64,000 nucleotides of DNA from 54-19 sp038210655 (GTDB lineage Bacteria > Chloroflexota > Chloroflexia > Chloroheliales > Chloroheliaceae): the NCBI GenBank assembly GCA_038210655.1, contig JBBQWM010000011.1:62001-126000 (forward strand), given 5' to 3'. The translations under genes and the position numbers were made by a program. This document shows, one piece after another, positions 59,519 through 64,000 of the stretch (its first letter is position 1; the number at the start of each line of letters is the position of its first letter). Below the pieces are notes generated by a model. It was given only the letters and a program-made list of their open reading frames with translations, had not been told where the DNA came from and ran no database searches.

Positions 59519-59597
59519 AATGATTTACGATTTACCCTCACCAAGATCAATCTCTTTGCAACACGCGATAGGCCCAACCCTGGGCTATTTCTCCAAC

Positions 59598-59639
59598 ATT
59601 CTCTATTCTGCATTCTCTATTCTGCATTCTGCATTCCCC
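59598..59639. repeat. six ATTCTGC/ATTCTCT heptamers
   Basis: ATTCTCT, ATTCTGC, ATTCTCT, ATTCTGC, ATTCTGC, ATTCCCC in perfect 7-nt phase immediately before the glycosyltransferase start. Two GATTTAC units precede at 59522-59535. Confidence 0.85.
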
Positions 59640-59653
59640 GTCTGGAGAATGCC

Positions 59654-60874
59654 GTGAGAGTTGGGATCGATTTTACTCCGGCGGTGCGGCAGGGCGGCGG
59701 GATCGGGCGCTGGGTGCGAAGCCTGGTCGGAGGGCTACTGGAGTTGAATGAGGCCGAAACCCAGGCCGATTTAGAATACGTTTTATTTTATGCTGGGGGG
59801 GGCCTGAACAGCCCGCAACAGACCTACGTCTATAGTCAGGAACGCAAACGCCCCGCCAACCTAAGTTTCGCCCGGTTGCCCTTCTCGGAACCGACCCTGA
59901 CAAAGCTCTGGCAACGGCTACGACTACCGATCCCACTCGAATGGGTCGCCCGGCTTGATAGCATCTTTCCCTATCCCGACCGGATAGGTAAGCTGGACGT
60001 AGTGCATTTCCCCGATTTTGTCGTCCCGCCTCATTTGCATGGTCGGTCGCTGGTCACGATCCACGATCTAAGTTTTATGATAACGCCGGAGTGCGCCGAC
60101 GCAAAATTGCGCGAGTACCTGTCGGAAGCCGTCCCCCGCAGCGTGCGAAAAGCCCAACATATCAGCGTGGACTCGGCGGCCATCAAACAAGACCTGATCG
60201 AGCGGCTCAAGGTTCCGGCAGAGAAAATTACGGTGATCTATGGCGGGGTTGGCCCGGAATTTCGCCCGCTCGAAGATCGCAGCGCCCTGGAGGAAACCCG
60301 GACCCGACTGGGATTGCCCGAACACTTTGTGCTATTCGTTGGGACGATAGAGCCACGCAAGAATCTGGCCCGGCTTGCCGAAGCCTGGAGTCAACTCAAG
60401 GATAGCGAGGTCGGGCGAGGCCGAAAACTGGTGCTGGCCGGACGGCGCGGCTGGCTCTACGAACCGATCTTCCGACGGATTACCGAGCTTGGCTTGCAAA
60501 ATGAGGTCGTCTGGCTCGATTTTGTACCAGAAAGCGATCTGGTATCACTTTATAATTTAGCCGATCTGTTTTGCTTTCCCAGCTTGTATGAAGGCTTTGG
60601 TATTCCACCTTTGGAAGCCCTGGCCTGTGGCACGCCGGTTGTAACCGCCAATAACTCGTCGTTGGCGGAGGTCTGTGGTGGGGCCGCTCTGATGTGCGAT
60701 GCGACCAACGTCGAATCGATTGCCGATGCGATCCGGCGCGGTCTCGAAAGTCTGGATGGCGACGGTCAATTGTTAGCCCAATTTCGAGCGGAAGGGCTGG
60801 CCCGCGCCCGTCAATTTACCTGGCAACGCGCCGCCCAGGAAGCCCTGAGCCTTTATCGAGAAATGAATTTGTGA
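59654..60874 (+). CDS. glycosyltransferase family 4 (GT-B fold)
   Basis: 406 residues. MRVGIDFTPAVRQGGGIGRW opens the acceptor domain, and the donor domain has LFVGTIEPRKNLARLAEAW, VVWLDFVPESDLVSLYNLAD and the E-x7-E region YEGFGIPPLEALACGTPV. It transfers a sugar from a nucleotide donor, probably to a cell-surface glycan. GTG 59654, GGAG 8 nt upstream. A uridine kinase gene follows 52 bp downstream. Confidence 0.9.
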   Translation: MRVGIDFTPAVRQGGGIGRWVRSLVGGLLELNEAETQADLEYVLFYAGGGLNSPQQTYVYSQERKRPANLSFARLPFSEPTLTKLWQRLRLPIPLEWVARLDSIFPYPDRIGKLDVVHFPDFVVPPHLHGRSLVTIHDLSFMITPECADAKLREYLSEAVPRSVRKAQHISVDSAAIKQDLIERLKVPAEKITVIYGGVGPEFRPLEDRSALEETRTRLGLPEHFVLFVGTIEPRKNLARLAEAWSQLKDSEVGRGRKLVLAGRRGWLYEPIFRRITELGLQNEVVWLDFVPESDLVSLYNLADLFCFPSLYEGFGIPPLEALACGTPVVTANNSSLAEVCGGAALMCDATNVESIADAIRRGLESLDGDGQLLAQFRAEGLARARQFTWQRAAQEALSLYREMNL

Positions 60875-60926
60875 GTGGAGCAATGGGTCTGTTTTTGGTT
60901 AAATTAAGCTAGAGGAAGGGAAATCT

Positions 60927-61574
60927 ATGAGCGGGGAGAGCCAGACCGGACGTAGTGGCCCGCTAATTATCGGCGTGGCAGGCGGAACCGGCAGTGGGAA
61001 GACCACCGTCTCAAATCATATTGTCAATAATATCGGGCCGGAGCGAGTGGCTTTACTTCAGCACGATTGGTATTACAAAGACCAGAGCCAGCTTGATCCG
61101 GCAGCCCGCGCCCTGGTCAATTACGACCATCCCGACTCGCTGGATAACGACCTGCTTTATCAGCAAGTCCAAGAATTGGCGGCGGGCCAGCCTATCGAAG
61201 TCCCGATCTACGATTTCAAAACCTATTTGCGTAGCCCCCACACGCTGCTGGTCGAACCGCGTCCGGTGATCTTGATCGAAGGGATTTTGACTTTTATCGA
61301 CCCTCGGCTGCGCGAAATGATGGGTATCAAAATATTTGTCGATACCGATGCCGATTTGCGGTTGATCCGTCGGTTGCGCCGCGATATTAACGAACGAGGT
61401 CGCTCGGTCGAAGCGGTTATCGAGCAGTATTTGACGACCGTGCGGCTGATGCACCTCGAATTTGTAGAGCCAACCAAACGCTACGCCGACCTGATTATCC
61501 CGGAAGGTGGTTACGAAGTCCCGACCCTCCTAAGCCGGGTCTTTCACCTCGTCCGACTCATGAGCCGCGAATAG
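60927..61574 (+). CDS. udk: uridine kinase
   Basis: 215 residues. P-loop GVAGGTGSGKTTVSNHI, HDWYYKDQS, NYDHPDSLD, PIYDFKTYLR and EGILTF are typical of Udk, which salvages uridine/cytidine to UMP/CMP. The C-terminal extension is short. ATG 60927 follows GAGGAAGGG. Its last 17 bp overlap the convergent desaturase gene. Confidence 0.93.
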   Translation: MSGESQTGRSGPLIIGVAGGTGSGKTTVSNHIVNNIGPERVALLQHDWYYKDQSQLDPAARALVNYDHPDSLDNDLLYQQVQELAAGQPIEVPIYDFKTYLRSPHTLLVEPRPVILIEGILTFIDPRLREMMGIKIFVDTDADLRLIRRLRRDINERGRSVEAVIEQYLTTVRLMHLEFVEPTKRYADLIIPEGGYEVPTLLSRVFHLVRLMSRE

Positions 61575-62943
61575 CAGGCTGTTGGTAAAGCGATTGCGAG
61601 GCGGGTAGGGTTTGCTGGATCGCACCAGCAGCAGCCAATCCGCTTCGCACCGCTCCTTCCATACTCGCCATGTAATCCTGACGGGTGTAGCAGCCTGCCA
61701 GAAAAAGATTTTCGACCGGGGTTTGCTGGCTGGGGCGGTACTGATCGCTGCCGGGTGTTTCGCGGTAGATCGAATTAGGGATACGCACCACACTCCCCTT
61801 GAGGATATGCGCGTCCGCCGCTTCCGGCCAGAGATTGACTAGATCACGATGGCATTTTTGTACAATTTCCTCGTCCGAAAGTTGCCAGAGCGGGGCGGCA
61901 GGCGCGACTACTAACCCCATTACCGAACCAGAGTGCGAACCGTAGGCGCGGGGGCTAGTGATACTCAGGTCGGCGAAGACCGAAAAGCAGGCATCGGCGC
62001 TAAAAAATAAATTGTCGGTCTGGCAGACTTTTTTGTCGTACCAAATTTGAACATTCATGACCGGCACGCTCTTGAGCTTCCACAGATTGTCAAAAAAGGC
62101 GTGGCGACGCAAGCGGTCGGGAAGCATCTGCCGGGCGCTATGAAGCGGTGCAGCGATCACATAAGCGTCTGCTTCGATTAGCGAACCATCTTCCAGTTGC
62201 AAACCACTGACGCGCTCAGCCTCGTCCAGCAGCACTTCGCGCACTTTCACACCAAGCTGGATTTGCCCACCACGCAAGGTCAGGTAAGCGCGGATCGGCT
62301 CGAAAATCCCCTCGGCGGGCGAGGTATCCAAAAAGCCCAGTTCGCTGGCCCGCGTGCTACGGGCAAAATAATGAAAGACGGTTGCCATCGGTCGGGCGCT
62401 CATCTCCTCGGCAGGTAAAAAGCCGGTCGAAAGCGAAATAGCGTTCCAGAGCTTGTCTATCACGCTTTGCCGCATCCCACGCTTGCGATGCCAATCGGCG
62501 TAGCTATATTTATCCAGCTTCTTGATAAAATCCAGACCGCGTATATACAGGATAAAAAGGCCCCCAACATTAGTCAACTTTTCTTGCCAGGTGAACAGGT
62601 CGTTATTGGAAAAAGCGACAATGCCGCTAAAGGGGGCGGGCAAGTTCGGAAAATGCAATCGGGCGGTCTGGCCTTGTGGTCGGGCCATCAGGATCGTATG
62701 CTCTTTCCATTTGATATTCTTATAAGCCCCGACCCGCTTGAGAAAAGGCAGCAGTTGCTTGTAACAGCCGAAAAAAATATGTACGCCACTCTCAATCGAG
62801 TCGCCCTGCGCGTCCTGCCAACTCGAAACTTTGCCGCCTAGCGTGTCTCGCTTTTCCAACACTACCACCTCATGCCCGGCATCGACCAGTTCGACCGCGC
62901 AAGTCAGTCCGGCTAACCCGCCCCCTACTATCGCCACTTTCAT
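61558..62943 (-). CDS. plant-type phytoene/zeta-carotene desaturase-like FAD enzyme
   Basis: 461 residues. N-terminal FAD site VAIVGGGLAGLTCAVELVD, then GGKVSSWQDAQGDSIESGVH. The C-terminus LFLAGCYTRQDYMASMEGAV matches the PDS/ZDS (CrtP/CrtQ) signature more closely than bacterial CrtI or hydroxysqualene HpnE. It likely desaturates a carotenoid precursor at the membrane surface; the exact step is unknown. ATG 62941-62943. No other carotenoid gene is in the window. Confidence 0.82.
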   Translation of the reverse strand: MKVAIVGGGLAGLTCAVELVDAGHEVVVLEKRDTLGGKVSSWQDAQGDSIESGVHIFFGCYKQLLPFLKRVGAYKNIKWKEHTILMARPQGQTARLHFPNLPAPFSGIVAFSNNDLFTWQEKLTNVGGLFILYIRGLDFIKKLDKYSYADWHRKRGMRQSVIDKLWNAISLSTGFLPAEEMSARPMATVFHYFARSTRASELGFLDTSPAEGIFEPIRAYLTLRGGQIQLGVKVREVLLDEAERVSGLQLEDGSLIEADAYVIAAPLHSARQMLPDRLRRHAFFDNLWKLKSVPVMNVQIWYDKKVCQTDNLFFSADACFSVFADLSITSPRAYGSHSGSVMGLVVAPAAPLWQLSDEEIVQKCHRDLVNLWPEAADAHILKGSVVRIPNSIYRETPGSDQYRPSQQTPVENLFLAGCYTRQDYMASMEGAVRSGLAAAGAIQQTLPASQSLYQQPAIRGS

Positions 62944-63152
62944 GTTATGCTAAGCTCCATTTGATGCCTGCCCCGCCGATCAGGGCAAGCTTATTTTCTG
63001 CTTTCCGAAAGGTAGTCGCCGCCATTATACCTGTTGATAAGCCCGGCAGTGTTGCAAAAGAGGGGTTTTTAGGGGTTGGGTCTGATGCTACGAATAAAGT
63101 TTAGCAGGCTTTATTCATGGCAATAACCCGCTTCGGGTGTCACACCCCGTTA

Positions 63153-64000
63153 TTAACTACCGGCGATAAAGTCACGCACGGCAAAATAGGAGGGGCGTTT
63201 GGAGCCATCGCGCCGGATAAGGCCCCAGGCGATCCGCTCGTCGGTCGGGTCGGGCGTAAATTCGGGTAGGGCCATATTAAGCTGAAAGATAAACATCTGG
63301 CCTAGCCACTTGTATTCGGAGCGGCCTTTTGCCAACGCCCTGGCAAGATAGCGGCCTTGCTGTTCCTCGCTAACCAGGGCCGCAAAGCCAAAACCAGAAG
63401 CCGGGTTGGGCGTGCTGGCCCAGCCAAATTCGGTCAGCCAGACCGGTTTAGCCTCGTCGCCGTTATCGACCATCACCTGCCGGATTTGCTCAATCCGCCG
63501 GAAATAAAAGCTGGGGTGATTGAGCCAACCAGGGCCAGGGCCAGGTTGGTCGGGCCAAAGAGTATCGGGCGGGTTGTGCGAACTACCGGGATGAGCACCC
63601 AGAACATCGTAGTATTTTTTAGCCTCGCCCTGGTTGTAGGCATAGAATTGCTTGAGATATACCACATCATCAACTGCTGCTTGTGGATTATTGACCCCGG
63701 TCGGAGTCAGACCGCCGGTTACGATCAAAGTGGCAGGCTCGACGCTTTTGACCGCCAAATAACCAGCCTTGAGTAGTTCGACATACGACCCGGCTTGCAC
63801 CGGCTTGCCGCCCTCGCGTTCCAAATTTGGCTCGTTCCAGATTTCATAAGCTACGATCTGACCCTTGTAGCGGTTGGTGGCAGCCCTCATAAAGTCGGCG
63901 AAATCGTTCATATCGCGGGGCAAGCCAGGACGTTCGGGGGTCAGGGCAGCCCAGGCCGGACAATGGATCACATTTAGCATCACCCTTATACCGGCCTGCC
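63153..64000 (-). CDS. glycoside hydrolase (clan GH-A), 3' part
   Basis: The frame is open to the right edge (…QAGIRVMLNVIHCPAW), so the N-terminus is missing. At least 281 residues of a (beta/alpha)8 hydrolase are present: acid/base Glu in EIWNEPN and the nucleophile candidate in WLTEFGWAS, 130 residues apart. This fits GH5/GH39-like enzymes acting on beta-linked glycans. The family cannot be set without the N-terminus. A signal peptide is not visible here. Confidence 0.75.
   Translation of the reverse strand, partial: QAGIRVMLNVIHCPAWAALTPERPGLPRDMNDFADFMRAATNRYKGQIVAYEIWNEPNLEREGGKPVQAGSYVELLKAGYLAVKSVEPATLIVTGGLTPTGVNNPQAAVDDVVYLKQFYAYNQGEAKKYYDVLGAHPGSSHNPPDTLWPDQPGPGPGWLNHPSFYFRRIEQIRQVMVDNGDEAKPVWLTEFGWASTPNPASGFGFAALVSEEQQGRYLARALAKGRSEYKWLGQMFIFQLNMALPEFTPDPTDERIAWGLIRRDGSKRPSYFAVRDFIAGS

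Overview
The window is about 64 kb of a dense, mid-to-high GC bacterial chromosome. Gene content and style suggest Chloroflexota, though this is inferred from gene families and not proven by a marker: a single-chain glycyl-tRNA synthetase, a deoxyhypusine-synthase-like protein, FHA and cyclic-nucleotide multidomain proteins, a plant-type carotenoid desaturase, and lipoproteins whose lipobox is followed by long Ala/Thr linkers. There is no phage, integrase or CRISPR locus. The intergenic regions are full of small palindromic, MITE-like repeats and heptanucleotide tandem repeats.

Layout. 1-10 kb: start of a FAD-linked oxidase gene (minus strand), a glycine T-box and glyS, a histidine phosphatase, a membrane-anchored sulfite-oxidase-type molybdoenzyme, a DinB protein, a NarL-type response regulator with its GAF histidine kinase, and a diiron acyl-ACP-desaturase-like protein. 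10-18 kb: a GntR/FadR regulator, then a two-gene cassette of an FHA-FHA-ABC ATPase and a 1280-residue FHA x3 / cNMP x3 / PqqD-like / site-2-protease fusion, then a FolD lacking the catalytic Lys. 18-29 kb: gamma-glutamyltransferase, a 2-methylisocitrate-lyase-like enzyme, an Rpn/DUF4351 protein, an ASCH protein, a histone-deacetylase-family hydrolase and mfd, followed by a likely orphan ncRNA. 29-43 kb: two small proteins, an ABC exporter pair, an NfeD/YqiJ-like membrane protein, rny, tRNA-Val, a UPF0303 protein, a second diiron protein, ftsY - Uma2 - ffh, and msrA.

43-48 kb: a cobalamin riboswitch controls btuF-btuC-btuD. The operon is interrupted by an AT-rich decayed EVE-like/HNH endonuclease gene. 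48-52 kb: thrC behind a SAM-I riboswitch, a DHS-like gene, an FKBP lipoprotein and an MgtC-like protein. 52-58 kb: a sugar ABC transporter operon divergent from a LacI regulator, with duplicated operator-like palindromes between them. 58-64 kb: a rhodanese, a glycosyltransferase, uridine kinase, a carotenoid desaturase and the 3' part of a glycoside hydrolase.

Regulation is unusually readable: T-box, cobalamin and SAM-I riboswitches, three strong sigma-70-type promoters, several terminators, and GntR and LacI operator candidates. The main candidates for something undescribed are the FHA/cNMP/S2P plus FHA-ABC cassette, the modular small transposable elements with 8-9 bp target duplications, the heptamer arrays that enter coding sequences, and the orphan ncRNA.
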